A stretch of DNA of 7,944 nt from Alphaproteobacteria bacterium (lineage in GTDB: Bacteria; Pseudomonadota; Alphaproteobacteria; SMXP01): positions 1 to 7,944 of the forward strand of contig JAJFIM010000389.1 in assembly GCA_021774995.1 (NCBI GenBank). The letters run 5' to 3'. Numbering within the stretch: position 1 is the stretch's first letter; each line of letters begins with the position of its first letter. The translations under genes and the position numbers were made by a program. This document shows, in pieces, positions 1-6,435 of the stretch. The notes under the pieces were generated by a model. The model made no database searches. It saw only the letters and a list, made by a program, of their open reading frames with translations, and was not told the origin of the DNA.

Positions 1-99
1 ACTCACTTACGCAATTGGTCCGGCAGAGCGCGTTTGCTTGCGGCTGAAGGTATCCCTGCATCTATGGGAATCTTCCACTGTGCCGGCGGTTATAAATAG
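1..99 (+). CDS. Possible C-terminal tail of an upstream gene (partial)
   Basis: The first forward frame is open from the window edge to a TAG at 97-99 and encodes 32 residues ending in HCAGGYK. The stop lies only 15 bases before the ATG of the next gene, the spacing expected inside an operon, and that gene's ribosome binding site sits in the gap. A second forward frame is also open here, so length alone proves nothing. I do not recognise the peptide. It could equally be non-coding leader sequence. Confidence 0.3.
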   Translation, partial: THLRNWSGRARLLAAEGIPASMGIFHCAGGYK

Positions 100-114
100 A
101 ATTTGGAGAAGACC

Positions 115-915
115 ATGACTACTTTTTGTATGAGAGCGTGCTTATCAGGAACTGCTTTTTTCGCGGGGCTGGGTTTGAACCTGTCGGCACAGGCCCATGA
201 CGAGCTGCACTTTTCACATCCGTTAATTTCCGAATCGCCCTCGCCTGACACAAAAGTACGGCTCAATTTTCTCTATCTTGACGTCGATGAAGATGGGGAG
301 AAGTCGAAGGAGTATGGCGTCAGCTTAGAGGGCGAATACGCCTTCAGCCCGTCTTTCAGTATTGAAGTGGATGCGCCTTTTTCAATTGTCGATCCCAACG
401 GCGCTCCAAATATTGACCATCTGGGCTCAATTGAGGTGGGGTTCAAATTTGCAAACTTTGCCTTTGCCGATCATGGCGTGCTTTTAGGCTACGGCATTGC
501 ATTCGTATTGCCGACTGGCGATGAAGAAAGCGGCATCGGCAATGACCATCTGGTCGAGATCGAGCCTTTTTTCAACATCGGGTATAAAAGGGACGCGCTT
601 GAAGTGGTGGCGTTCACCTCCTTTGGCTTGCCCATCAATCAAAATCAGGGCGAAGAGGTTGAAACGGAAATGGGGTATAATCTGTCTTTTCTTTATCATG
701 TGAGCGACCGCGTATCCGGATTACTGGAATTTGACGGCGGGACGGTGCTGAGCGGTGAAGAGGACGGGGCAACGGTGATCAACATCACGCCGGGCGTCAA
801 AGTGAAGCCAACGGACAATGAAAAATTTGAGCTTGGCGCCGGGATAAGCTTCCCTTTGACGGCTAACCGAGAATTTGATGTTCGAGCGATTTTCTCGGCG
901 TTCTATCATTTTTGA
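115..915 (+). CDS. Secreted outer-membrane beta-barrel protein (transporter/MetA-pathway-like), function unknown
   Basis: This encodes 266 residues. The N-terminus is a Sec signal peptide: a hydrophobic stretch at about residues 9-24, then AQA before the mature start HDELHF, so cleavage is expected near residue 27. The rest alternates polar and hydrophobic residues in strand-like segments joined by acidic turns, and the chain ends in Phe (YHF), the usual outer-membrane barrel signature. The pattern recalls the barrel families annotated as 'transporter' or 'MetA-pathway of phenol degradation' (PF13557-like), whose substrates are mostly unknown. The mature N-terminus has three spaced histidines (H28, H32, H35) before a SESPSPDTK segment, which might bind a metal. 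I chose ATG 115 because GGAGAAG lies just upstream; the in-frame TTG at 103 overlaps that site. A strong terminator follows, so transcription probably ends here. Confidence 0.85.
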   Translation: MTTFCMRACLSGTAFFAGLGLNLSAQAHDELHFSHPLISESPSPDTKVRLNFLYLDVDEDGEKSKEYGVSLEGEYAFSPSFSIEVDAPFSIVDPNGAPNIDHLGSIEVGFKFANFAFADHGVLLGYGIAFVLPTGDEESGIGNDHLVEIEPFFNIGYKRDALEVVAFTSFGLPINQNQGEEVETEMGYNLSFLYHVSDRVSGLLEFDGGTVLSGEEDGATVINITPGVKVKPTDNEKFELGAGISFPLTANREFDVRAIFSAFYHF

Positions 916-930
916 GAATCGCGGAATTTG

Positions 931-976
931 GGCTGGCGCCGTCAAAGCCATTTGGCGGCGCCAGCCGATCTTTCCT
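931..976 (+). terminator. Strong hairpin terminator after the barrel gene
   Basis: An 11-base perfect inverted repeat (GGCTGGCGCCG at 931-941, CGGCGCCAGCC at 956-966) continues inward through a T-G wobble and CAAA/TTTG. This gives a 16-pair stem with the tetraloop GCCA (947-950). A pyrimidine-rich run with several Ts follows (GATCTTTCCT), a weaker U-tract than in textbook terminators. It starts 15 bases after the barrel gene's stop and separates it from the next gene. Confidence 0.75.
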
Positions 977-1030
977 CTTGCCGGGGCATGGGGTATACCC
1001 TCAAAAAAGGCTATACGCATTGTTTACCCT
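971..1030 (+). promoter_or_regulatory. Candidate promoter/operator region upstream of the small protein-bicupin pair
   Basis: Between the terminator and the next gene there is a perfect palindrome GGGTATACCC (991-1000). The 9-mers GTATACCCT (993-1001) and GTTTACCCT (1022-1030) are near-identical direct repeats 29 bases apart. GTATA (993-997) and TATAC (1012-1016) also form an inverted repeat. A possible weak promoter is TTTCCT (971-976), 17 bases, then TATACC (994-999), which would place the palindrome over the -10 element. The repeats suggest a regulator binding site, but no regulator gene is visible nearby. Confidence 0.27.
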
Positions 1031-1044
1031 GTGAGGAATTCGCC

Positions 1045-1308
1045 ATGAGTAAAGTCCATGATCAAGCCCCTTCAAGGGACCCGCTTACGCAGGAATGGAT
1101 TGACGCGCATCTGCCGGAGCAGGAGAGACGGCAGGTTAAGATCATCAAAGACATGGATGCGCTTGGGGCCGAGCGCGACCAATGGATCGAAGCCTTTTTA
1201 GAGCGCATTCAAAAGCGTGGATTTAATGTGGATGGCGACATGAAGCGCCGGGTCGGACCTGATGAAGTTCCCGAAAAGCCGGATCGCCCTTTCAAGGTGG
1301 TTTTTTAA
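1045..1308 (+). CDS. Small hypothetical protein, 87 residues
   Basis: I do not recognise this protein. It is short, highly charged and predicted by eye to be mostly helical (residues 12-58, rich in Glu, Arg, Lys and Gln), followed by a proline-rich tail (PDEVPEKPDRPFK). It has no signal peptide, membrane segment or cysteine, so it is probably cytoplasmic. ATG 1045 is preceded by GTGAGGA (1031-1037) at good spacing. The same frame runs open upstream to about 928, but that part crosses the terminator hairpin and has no ribosome binding site. The bicupin gene starts 32 bases after the stop without a convincing terminator, so the two are probably co-transcribed and may act together. Confidence 0.75.
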   Translation: MSKVHDQAPSRDPLTQEWIDAHLPEQERRQVKIIKDMDALGAERDQWIEAFLERIQKRGFNVDGDMKRRVGPDEVPEKPDRPFKVVF

Positions 1309-1340
1309 ATTTCTTTTTTAAGACTTGGAAGGAATGTGTC

Positions 1341-2270
1341 ATGACGCGCCCTCACATCGAGCCTTTTTGCGAACGCGTTGAAGAATACCGCGCCTTCACC
1401 CTGCCGGGTTTTCCCAAAGGCAGTCATTACAAGATTCTCTCTCTTGACCGCGATACCGGCGCGTGTTCACTGAAAATGCGTTTTGATGCGGGCTATGCGC
1501 GCGCGCCGGGCATGTCGTATTCCGATATGGAATTTTTCATCCTGCAGGGGCAACTGAAAGTTGGCGATAAAGTCTATGGGCCCGGCCATTATGTGTTTCT
1601 GCCCGCGGGCGTGGCCTTGGGCGCGCTCACCAGCGAACAGGGCTGCGAGGCCCTGATGTTTTACAATGAAGGAGAGCCCACTTTCGTAGAATCCGACAGC
1701 AACCACCGGCTGGCTATTCAGCAGGCCACTGTCGATTTAAACGCTTATGACGATATGCCGTGGATCGGAACGGCCCGCAAATCGCCCGGCGTCGCGACGG
1801 GGTGCCTGGTGAAACTCTTGCGTTTTGATCCCTTCACCAAAGCAACGACCTTTCTTTATTCCATGACCGCCGAGTTTTCACAGGACAATATTTCCTATCA
1901 TGACTGCGCGGAGGAATCCTTTCACATCTGGGGGACGTCATGGATGCTGCAATTTGGAGATTTGCCGACCGGGGGATATTTCTGGCGCCCGCCTTACATC
2001 AATCACGGCGCATTCGCCTCGCGCCTGGGATGTATTGCTCTGGGCCGCACGGACGCAGAGCTGTTCAATTATTTTCACTTTAATCCGTGGACGACGCCTG
2101 AGGAAAACCACGCCCGCGCCGCCGCCAAGATATATCGCGAACGCCCAGATTTATGGAAATGGGTCGTGTCGGAAGGGCACAATCATCCCCATGGCCCGGA
2201 AGATTTCGAGCACGGCGACTATCACGACCAGGTGAAGCACTTGCATCGCGATCATGACCATGATCACTGA
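1341..2270 (+). CDS. Bicupin protein with histidine-rich C-terminal tail
   Basis: This 309-residue protein has two cupin-like halves and resembles the DUF4437/ChrR-type cupins. In the first half (about 40-115) the usual HxH metal motif is replaced by SYSDMEFF, leaving only a Glu (E64), and the second-motif histidine is absent (PAGVALGA), so this barrel probably binds no metal. The second half (about 155-240) keeps likely ligands H187, E191/E192, H195 and H222 (YHDCAEESFH and YINHG), consistent with a mononuclear metal site for an oxygenase, isomerase or sensor role. The last 30 residues (280-309) contain ten histidines with Asp and Glu, ending HRDHDHDH, which looks like a metal-binding or metal-storage tail. 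There is no signal peptide. GGAAGGA (1327-1333) precedes the ATG. The substrate cannot be deduced. Confidence 0.93.
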   Translation: MTRPHIEPFCERVEEYRAFTLPGFPKGSHYKILSLDRDTGACSLKMRFDAGYARAPGMSYSDMEFFILQGQLKVGDKVYGPGHYVFLPAGVALGALTSEQGCEALMFYNEGEPTFVESDSNHRLAIQQATVDLNAYDDMPWIGTARKSPGVATGCLVKLLRFDPFTKATTFLYSMTAEFSQDNISYHDCAEESFHIWGTSWMLQFGDLPTGGYFWRPPYINHGAFASRLGCIALGRTDAELFNYFHFNPWTTPEENHARAAAKIYRERPDLWKWVVSEGHNHPHGPEDFEHGDYHDQVKHLHRDHDHDH

Positions 2271-2312
2271 CGCCGGGTTCTCATATTGCGCGTTAGATGA
2301 CGCTCGCGATGA

Positions 2313-3446
2313 TTATTCGGCCGCTTGCGCCGCTGCCGCAGGTTTGTGAAGGGGAATGGGATCTAAGACCCACCCCTTCGTTTCGCGCCGCGCCGGGCTG
2401 GGTATGGCGTAAGCCACTTTGCCCAGTGTACGGTTGATCTGGTCGCTATCGATACGCCAGCCGCGATCTTCCCATTTTTTGATCAATTCGCGATAATGGG
2501 CGATGGCTTTGTCGTGCTCGACAAAAATTTCATGCACATTGGTGCGCGGCGTCAGCGCCGGTTGCAGCGGCTCCAGCACGTCGCGGTCTTGAAGCGCCAC
2601 AACTTCGTTTAAATCCATCATGCGTTTGTCTTCTTCCTCAGTGGCAAGGAAGTTGCGCAAATTCACCAGATAGATGGACGTATGATCCTCGTCAATCGGC
2701 GTTTCGTAGGCGTATTGATGAATGAACACTTTTTCCGTAGGGTGAATAAATGTCCAAATGCTTGATATGCCTTCATGGCCCGTTGAGGTGTCGATGACGG
2801 CGTCTTTGTCACGTTTGGAGACGCCGCGCATCTTTTCGTCCGACAAAGGCGGGGCTTCGCGCCTGTTGTGATATCCCGTTCCCCATTCGGTTTTAATAAG
2901 AGTGATGGGGCGTAATTTATAGTCGTCCCTTTCGCCTTTAAAGCCGTGCGTCGGGTGAACATATTCATTATGCGCCGAATCAATGCCGTTCTCGATCGAG
3001 CGTTTATAATCGATGTTCCACGCAAAATGCTGGACGGTGTCGCGCCAGCCCTCTTGCCCATATTCTTTGATGTCCATAATGGGCGGGCGTTCCGCTTCGG
3101 GCAAATCGCCAAGAAAGGCAAAAACCAGGCCGTATTTTTCCTGAACGGGATAGGAATCAACCCGTGCGCGTGAAGGTATTTTCGCGTCCGGCCCTAATGA
3201 CGGGATGCGCGTGCAAACGCCCTCGCCATTAAACTGCCAACCGTGATAAGGGCATTCGACGCAATCTTTATTTACCTTGCCATCGGCCAGCGAAGCGCCT
3301 CTGTGGACGCACACATTGCTGAGACAGTGGGCGGCGCCTGTCTGGTCGCGGAACACAACGAAATCCTGGCCCAGCATGCGCTGTTTTCTGGGCGCTTCGG
3401 TTAAGTCCGAGCTTAAGCAAGCCGGGTACCAAAAATTAATGAACAT
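2313..3446 (-). CDS. Rieske [2Fe-2S] non-heme iron oxygenase, alpha subunit
   Basis: At 377 residues this is a normal-length ring-hydroxylating/demethylating oxygenase large subunit. The Rieske domain has C46-V-H48 and C65-P-Y-H68, the expected CxH and CxxH cluster ligands. The catalytic domain has NGIDSAHNEYVHPTH, giving bridging D156 and iron ligands H159 and H164; the third carboxylate is probably D289 or a neighbour in ALQDRDVLE. All expected cofactor residues are present, so it is likely active, using electrons from a reductase/ferredoxin not encoded in the window. Overall form suggests the VanA/caffeine-demethylase or pheophorbide-oxygenase-like branch, but the substrate is unknown. GGGAG (complement of 3457-3461) lies 10 bases before the ATG. 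A HemS-like gene lies 91 bases upstream on the same strand without a clear terminator between, so co-transcription is plausible. Confidence 0.95.
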   Translation of the reverse strand: MFINFWYPACLSSDLTEAPRKQRMLGQDFVVFRDQTGAAHCLSNVCVHRGASLADGKVNKDCVECPYHGWQFNGEGVCTRIPSLGPDAKIPSRARVDSYPVQEKYGLVFAFLGDLPEAERPPIMDIKEYGQEGWRDTVQHFAWNIDYKRSIENGIDSAHNEYVHPTHGFKGERDDYKLRPITLIKTEWGTGYHNRREAPPLSDEKMRGVSKRDKDAVIDTSTGHEGISSIWTFIHPTEKVFIHQYAYETPIDEDHTSIYLVNLRNFLATEEEDKRMMDLNEVVALQDRDVLEPLQPALTPRTNVHEIFVEHDKAIAHYRELIKKWEDRGWRIDSDQINRTLGKVAYAIPSPARRETKGWVLDPIPLHKPAAAAQAAE

Positions 3447-3537
3447 GAATTTCGCGCTCCCTTTATTTCGCGTCTCTAAAGTGTCGTCGCAATATCTATA
3501 TGGTTTTATGGGCGGTATTTTTCCCGAACTGCCCGGA

Positions 3538-4446
3538 TCAATTCAACAGAGAACTGGCCACAGCGGTGCTCCAGCCGTCCTTTGCGCCAGCGTCCCCGGC
3601 GCAGCTCACCCGGCAAATGATGCGGTCGGACGAATCGACCAGCGATACGGCGCCAAAGCCTGCGTCATCTTGCGCAACGGAAACTTTCGCCACGGCGCCA
3701 ACGCCAAAATGCGTGGTGAAATGAGGGTAACGCAAATCAATCCAACCCGGCTGGTCCCGCGGCTCAAGTTTGCGCAAGGGGCCGCGATAGGTTTCAAGGG
3801 ACGCATTGGTGGGGATCTGCAATTCTATTTCCAGTTTGTTGTCGATGCAGGCTTGCAGAAAATCTTGAGTTTTCGCGGGGGCGTCATCGGTAATTAGTTT
3901 TGCGTTATCCGGCTGGACAAAATTTTGCCACGCAGAAGGGTTGGTCTGGTTGTCGTTAAGGGGCGTAGACGGGTCCACTTTAAACTCATCCATGAACGCG
4001 TCGTAGGCGTCATTGCCGTCGCTAGACCAGAGCACGACTTTGAAAACGGCTTCGCCGCTGTCATCGAAAAACTGTATCATGCGGCGCAGCGTGTCATGAG
4101 ACAATTCCTTCATGGCGAAGGCGGAGGCCCAATGCTCCAGATCGAATGTGAGATCAATGTTCCCGCCTTTGGCGCGCCCTTGCGTTCCATCAAAGCTCAG
4201 TTCACTGAACTCCCCGATGGGCATGGCGACAAAATCATCATTTCTGACAAGACCCATGATGCGCCCGAAATCTTTCACGCGCTCCAATATAGCTTTAAAA
4301 TCATCGCGCAATCTGACGGTGGTGTCGCTGGTCATTGCGTTGACGAGGGCGGCCTCGCTTACGCCCAATTCTCTGGCGCCGTCGCGCGCGGGCAGGCGTC
4401 CGCGTTCTTTTTTTAGGTCTTCAAAACGGGATTTTAGATCCGTCAT
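3538..4446 (-). CDS. Divergent HemS/ChuS-like hemin-degrading-factor family protein
   Basis: This is 302 residues, somewhat shorter than the roughly 340-350 usual for HemS/ChuS/HmuS. The N-terminus (LKSRFEDLKKERGRLPARDGARELGVSEAAL) matches the family's opening helix-turn pattern. Residues 44-140 hold the first repeat (GRIMGLVRNDDFV, then IDLTFDLEHWASAFA, then IQFFDDSGEAVFKVVL). Residues 190-282 hold a poorly conserved second repeat. Family members bind, traffic or break down heme in the cytoplasm. The motif carrying the proximal heme His (TDVHxFF in ChuS, from memory) corresponds here to about residues 163-178, which contain no His, so heme binding is doubtful. No TonB receptor or heme ABC transporter is adjacent. 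I start at ATG 4446 because GGAGAA lies 8 bases upstream; an in-frame ATG at 4467 lacks such a site. Confidence 0.9.
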   Translation of the reverse strand: MTDLKSRFEDLKKERGRLPARDGARELGVSEAALVNAMTSDTTVRLRDDFKAILERVKDFGRIMGLVRNDDFVAMPIGEFSELSFDGTQGRAKGGNIDLTFDLEHWASAFAMKELSHDTLRRMIQFFDDSGEAVFKVVLWSSDGNDAYDAFMDEFKVDPSTPLNDNQTNPSAWQNFVQPDNAKLITDDAPAKTQDFLQACIDNKLEIELQIPTNASLETYRGPLRKLEPRDQPGWIDLRYPHFTTHFGVGAVAKVSVAQDDAGFGAVSLVDSSDRIICRVSCAGDAGAKDGWSTAVASSLLN

Positions 4447-4501
4447 TATACGGGTTCTCCATGACATGCGCCGCGCGAAGGGCGCCGGGCGATTAAAGGT
4501 A

Positions 4502-4530
4502 AGTATCGCAAGGGCTCCTCGTCTCTACAA
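4502..4530 (-). promoter_or_regulatory. Weak candidate promoter for the HemS-like gene
   Basis: On the minus strand TTGTAG (complement of 4525-4530) is followed after exactly 17 bases by GATACT (complement of 4502-4507), about 55 bases before the start codon. Both hexamers match the sigma-70 consensus only partly, so this is tentative. Confidence 0.2.
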
Positions 4531-4551
4531 GGGAGTAAGACGGAGCTTTTT
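4511..4551 (+). terminator. Terminator-like hairpin inside the divergent spacer
   Basis: GCTCC (4514-4518) pairs with GGAGC (4542-4546), and GTCT (4521-4524) with AGAC (4538-4541), leaving a two-base bulge and a 13-base loop. Five Ts follow immediately (4547-4551). The form is that of an intrinsic terminator for plus-strand transcription, but no plus-strand gene precedes it; the neighbour to the left is read the other way. It could end a short non-coding transcript or be chance. Confidence 0.3.
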
Positions 4552-4625
4552 GCCAGGTAAAACACGTAAACTTCCTCATTGCCGGGTTTGGGTGGCAAAT
4601 GGCGGCGCGTTGAGCCTAAGAGGCT

Positions 4626-4654
4626 TTGCCCCTGCTTGCCTTTGCCCGTATACT
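4626..4654 (+). promoter_or_regulatory. Sigma-70-type promoter for the M48 protease gene
   Basis: TTGCCC (4626-4631) and TATACT (4649-4654) are separated by exactly 17 bases and match the -35 and -10 consensus at four and five of six positions. Transcription would start near 4661, giving a leader of about 58 bases before ATG 4719. A small inverted repeat AGCCT-AAG-AGGCT (4613-4625) abuts the -35 element and could be an operator. Confidence 0.45.
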
Positions 4655-4718
4655 TAACTGAAGGCGCGAAGGCGTGTTTTGCGCGGGGTCTTGCATTATT
4701 CATAAGGGAGAATGAGAT

Positions 4719-5519
4719 ATGACTGAGTGGTTTACGACGCAAAAGACAATTGTTATGGACCGCCGGAAGTTGCTGGCGGGTTTGGCGGCGGGCTCGGTCT
4801 TCGCGGTGAGTGGTTGTACGACGAACCCGGTCACGGGCCGCTCACAACTTATTATGGTGTCAGAGGGACAGTTGGCGCAATTATCAGCCTCTTCCTGGAC
4901 GCAGATCAAAGGCAAGGAGCGCCTTAGCCGCGACCCTGCGTATACCGGCCGGGTAAAGCGCGTTGCGCCGCGCATCGTCAATGCGGCTGGTTTAGGCAAT
5001 AAGCCCTGGGAGTTTGCGGTATTTGACAGTGATCAGATCAATGCCTTCGCTATGCCTGGCGGCAAGATCGGCGTTTACACTGGCATATTGGATGTCATGG
5101 AAAACGATGACCAGCTCGCCACCGTATTGGGTCATGAAGTTGGGCACATAACTGGGCGCCATGGTCAGGAGCGTTACTCTCAATCCATGCTGGCGGGCGT
5201 CGGCATGCAAACGGCTTCGGTGGCGCTTGCGTCCAATGACGTGGCGTTCTCAAATGAACTTGCTGCGATTCTCGGAGCGGGCATTTCTTTTGGCGTGATT
5301 CTCCCCTATGCGCGCAAGCATGAATATGAAGCGGATCGCGTTGGCCTCCAATATATGGCCCGCGCGGGGTATGATCCGCATCAATCGGTCAGATTTTGGC
5401 AAAATATGATGGCGAAAAATCAAGGCCGCCAGAAGCCGCCGGAATTCATGTCAACGCACCCGTCTGATTCCAATCGCATTGCGCAATTGCAAAAGGCGAT
5501 CAGGGAAATGGGCGCTTAG
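4719..5519 (+). CDS. M48-family zinc metalloprotease lipoprotein (LoiP/BepA-like)
   Basis: This encodes 266 residues. The N-terminus has a twin-arginine-like DRRKLLAG (14-21), a hydrophobic core and a lipobox ending VSGC, so Cys33 is the likely lipidation site; Thr at +2 favours the outer membrane, exposed to the periplasm. The catalytic motif HEVGH (139-143) supplies two zinc His ligands and the general-base Glu. HEYEADRVG (201-209) supplies the third ligand, most likely E202. STHPSDSNRI (245-254) carries the conserved His (H247) seen near the active site in BepA-type proteases. The family performs quality control of envelope proteins, and all catalytic residues are present. There is no TPR domain, so it is closer to LoiP-size enzymes than to full BepA. 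AAGGGAG (4704-4710) supports ATG 4719, although the signal peptide would look more usual starting at M13 (4755). Confidence 0.95.
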   Translation: MTEWFTTQKTIVMDRRKLLAGLAAGSVFAVSGCTTNPVTGRSQLIMVSEGQLAQLSASSWTQIKGKERLSRDPAYTGRVKRVAPRIVNAAGLGNKPWEFAVFDSDQINAFAMPGGKIGVYTGILDVMENDDQLATVLGHEVGHITGRHGQERYSQSMLAGVGMQTASVALASNDVAFSNELAAILGAGISFGVILPYARKHEYEADRVGLQYMARAGYDPHQSVRFWQNMMAKNQGRQKPPEFMSTHPSDSNRIAQLQKAIREMGA

Positions 5520-5534
5520 CAAAACGCCAGCGCC
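5511..5534. terminator. Short hairpin between convergent genes
   Basis: GGCGCT (5511-5516) and AGCGCC (5529-5534) form a six-pair stem with a 12-base loop. It spans the stop codon of the protease gene and reaches almost to the end of the hydrolase gene on the other strand. The position suits a bidirectional terminator, but neither side has a real T-tract, so the assignment is weak. Confidence 0.2.
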
Positions 5535-5535
5535 G

Positions 5536-6435
5536 TCACGCACCGATAAAATCAATGGTCCGCTGCGCCAGATCCGCGGCCTCGTCTTCTATGATGTAGA
5601 AACCGGCCTTTTCATATGTGTGGTGCGGCTGGTCTTTGGCGCCGGGCATGTGGGCGATGATTTTTTTCTGCGCGCCGGTGCGGGCGAGTATTGCGCTGGA
5701 CAGGGTGAGCACGGGATGGGTCCAGGCGCTCAATGCCTCCCAGGCGGCGCTGTTGGCGGGGCTGGCCGGGTCATCCGGCGAGATGGGTAAGATCATCGGG
5801 CAGCGCCGGGGGCCTGTCTTAAAGCTTTCGTCGGGAAAGGGCGCGTCATAAGCGGCGATCTCCTGAGGGTTCAGATCACGGGTAGAGCCGTCATTGACCA
5901 TATCGCCCATGGGAAACACGGGACCGCCGAGCATTTTTTCGCGCCATTTGACAAACCATTGCGCCCCCGGCTCATGACCGGTGGGCAGATAACCATTGCT
6001 GACAATCAGCCGGTCGAAAAGGCCGGGGTTCTCAGCCGCGATTCGCAGACCGAAAAAAGCGCCCCAGTCAAACAGGAAGCCGGTCAGGGGTTTGAGTTCT
6101 AATCCCGTGAGGAACGCGGTGAGCCAGTCAATGTGTTTTTGAAAACTGTAACCTTCTTCGCGCGGCAGTTTGTCGGACCGGCCAAAGCCGATATGGTCGG
6201 GCGCGATCACGCGGTATCCGGCCTTCACAAAGATCGGGATCATGTTGCGGTAAATATAACTCCACGATCCCTGGCCATGCATGCAAAGAATCACCGGGGC
6301 GCCGCGCGGACCTTCATCCACATAGTGCAGCCGCAGAGCGCCAAAATCCGGGTCGGTCAGGTCAAAATAGTGCGGCGCATACGGAAATTCGGCAAGGTCC
6401 GCGAAGCAGGCGTCAGGCGTGCGCAAAACAGTCAT
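5536..6435 (-). CDS. Haloalkane dehalogenase-like alpha/beta hydrolase lacking catalytic His and acid
   Basis: At 299 residues this matches haloalkane dehalogenases of the DhlA-like subfamily along its whole length: RTPDACFADL near the start, oxyanion/halide loop HGQGSWSYIYR (53-63), APDHIGFGRSDK (78-89), FDWGAFFGLR (122-131) with nucleophile D123 and halide-side W124, and APFPDESFK plus ISPDDPAS in the cap/C-terminal region. Active family members cleave carbon-halogen bonds hydrolytically using an Asp nucleophile, an Asp acid and a His base. Here AGH-F-L-Q-E-D, as remembered, reads AGFYIIED (277-284), putting F279 where the His belongs. The acid region, usually SDxDP-like, reads SSAILART (246-253) with no carboxylate. 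The nearest His residues are H271 and H272. It is probably not a working dehalogenase. Its ATG overlaps the upstream stop as ATGA, implying translational coupling. There is no signal peptide. Confidence 0.93.
   Translation of the reverse strand: MTVLRTPDACFADLAEFPYAPHYFDLTDPDFGALRLHYVDEGPRGAPVILCMHGQGSWSYIYRNMIPIFVKAGYRVIAPDHIGFGRSDKLPREEGYSFQKHIDWLTAFLTGLELKPLTGFLFDWGAFFGLRIAAENPGLFDRLIVSNGYLPTGHEPGAQWFVKWREKMLGGPVFPMGDMVNDGSTRDLNPQEIAAYDAPFPDESFKTGPRRCPMILPISPDDPASPANSAAWEALSAWTHPVLTLSSAILARTGAQKKIIAHMPGAKDQPHHTYEKAGFYIIEDEAADLAQRTIDFIGA

Noticed and set aside
103..114. TTG start for the barrel protein four codons upstream
   Set aside because: It overlaps the GGAGAAG ribosome binding site that serves ATG 115, and adds no signal-peptide-like sequence.
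928..1044. Upstream extension of the small hypothetical protein
   Set aside because: The extension crosses the terminator hairpin and has no ribosome binding site; ATG 1045 has GTGAGGA at proper distance.
1288..1320. T-rich stretch after the small protein as a terminator
   Set aside because: There are two T-runs, but the only stem (CCTT/AAGG) would have a two-base loop, which cannot form a stable hairpin.
2271..2312. Terminator between the bicupin and Rieske genes
   Set aside because: Only a four-base stem (GCGT/ACGC) is present, with no T-run.
3277..3897. A 206-codon open frame on the plus strand
   Set aside because: It lies opposite the start of the Rieske oxygenase gene and the end of the HemS-like gene, crosses the spacer between them, and its product resembles no protein family.
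3925..4657. Two long plus-strand open frames opposite the HemS-like gene
   Set aside because: They are antisense to a family-supported gene, and their products are Arg/Ser-rich without domain signs; one runs into the divergent promoter spacer.
4446..4742. A 98-codon minus-strand open frame across the divergent spacer
   Set aside because: It covers both promoter candidates and the ribosome binding sites, and its product looks random.
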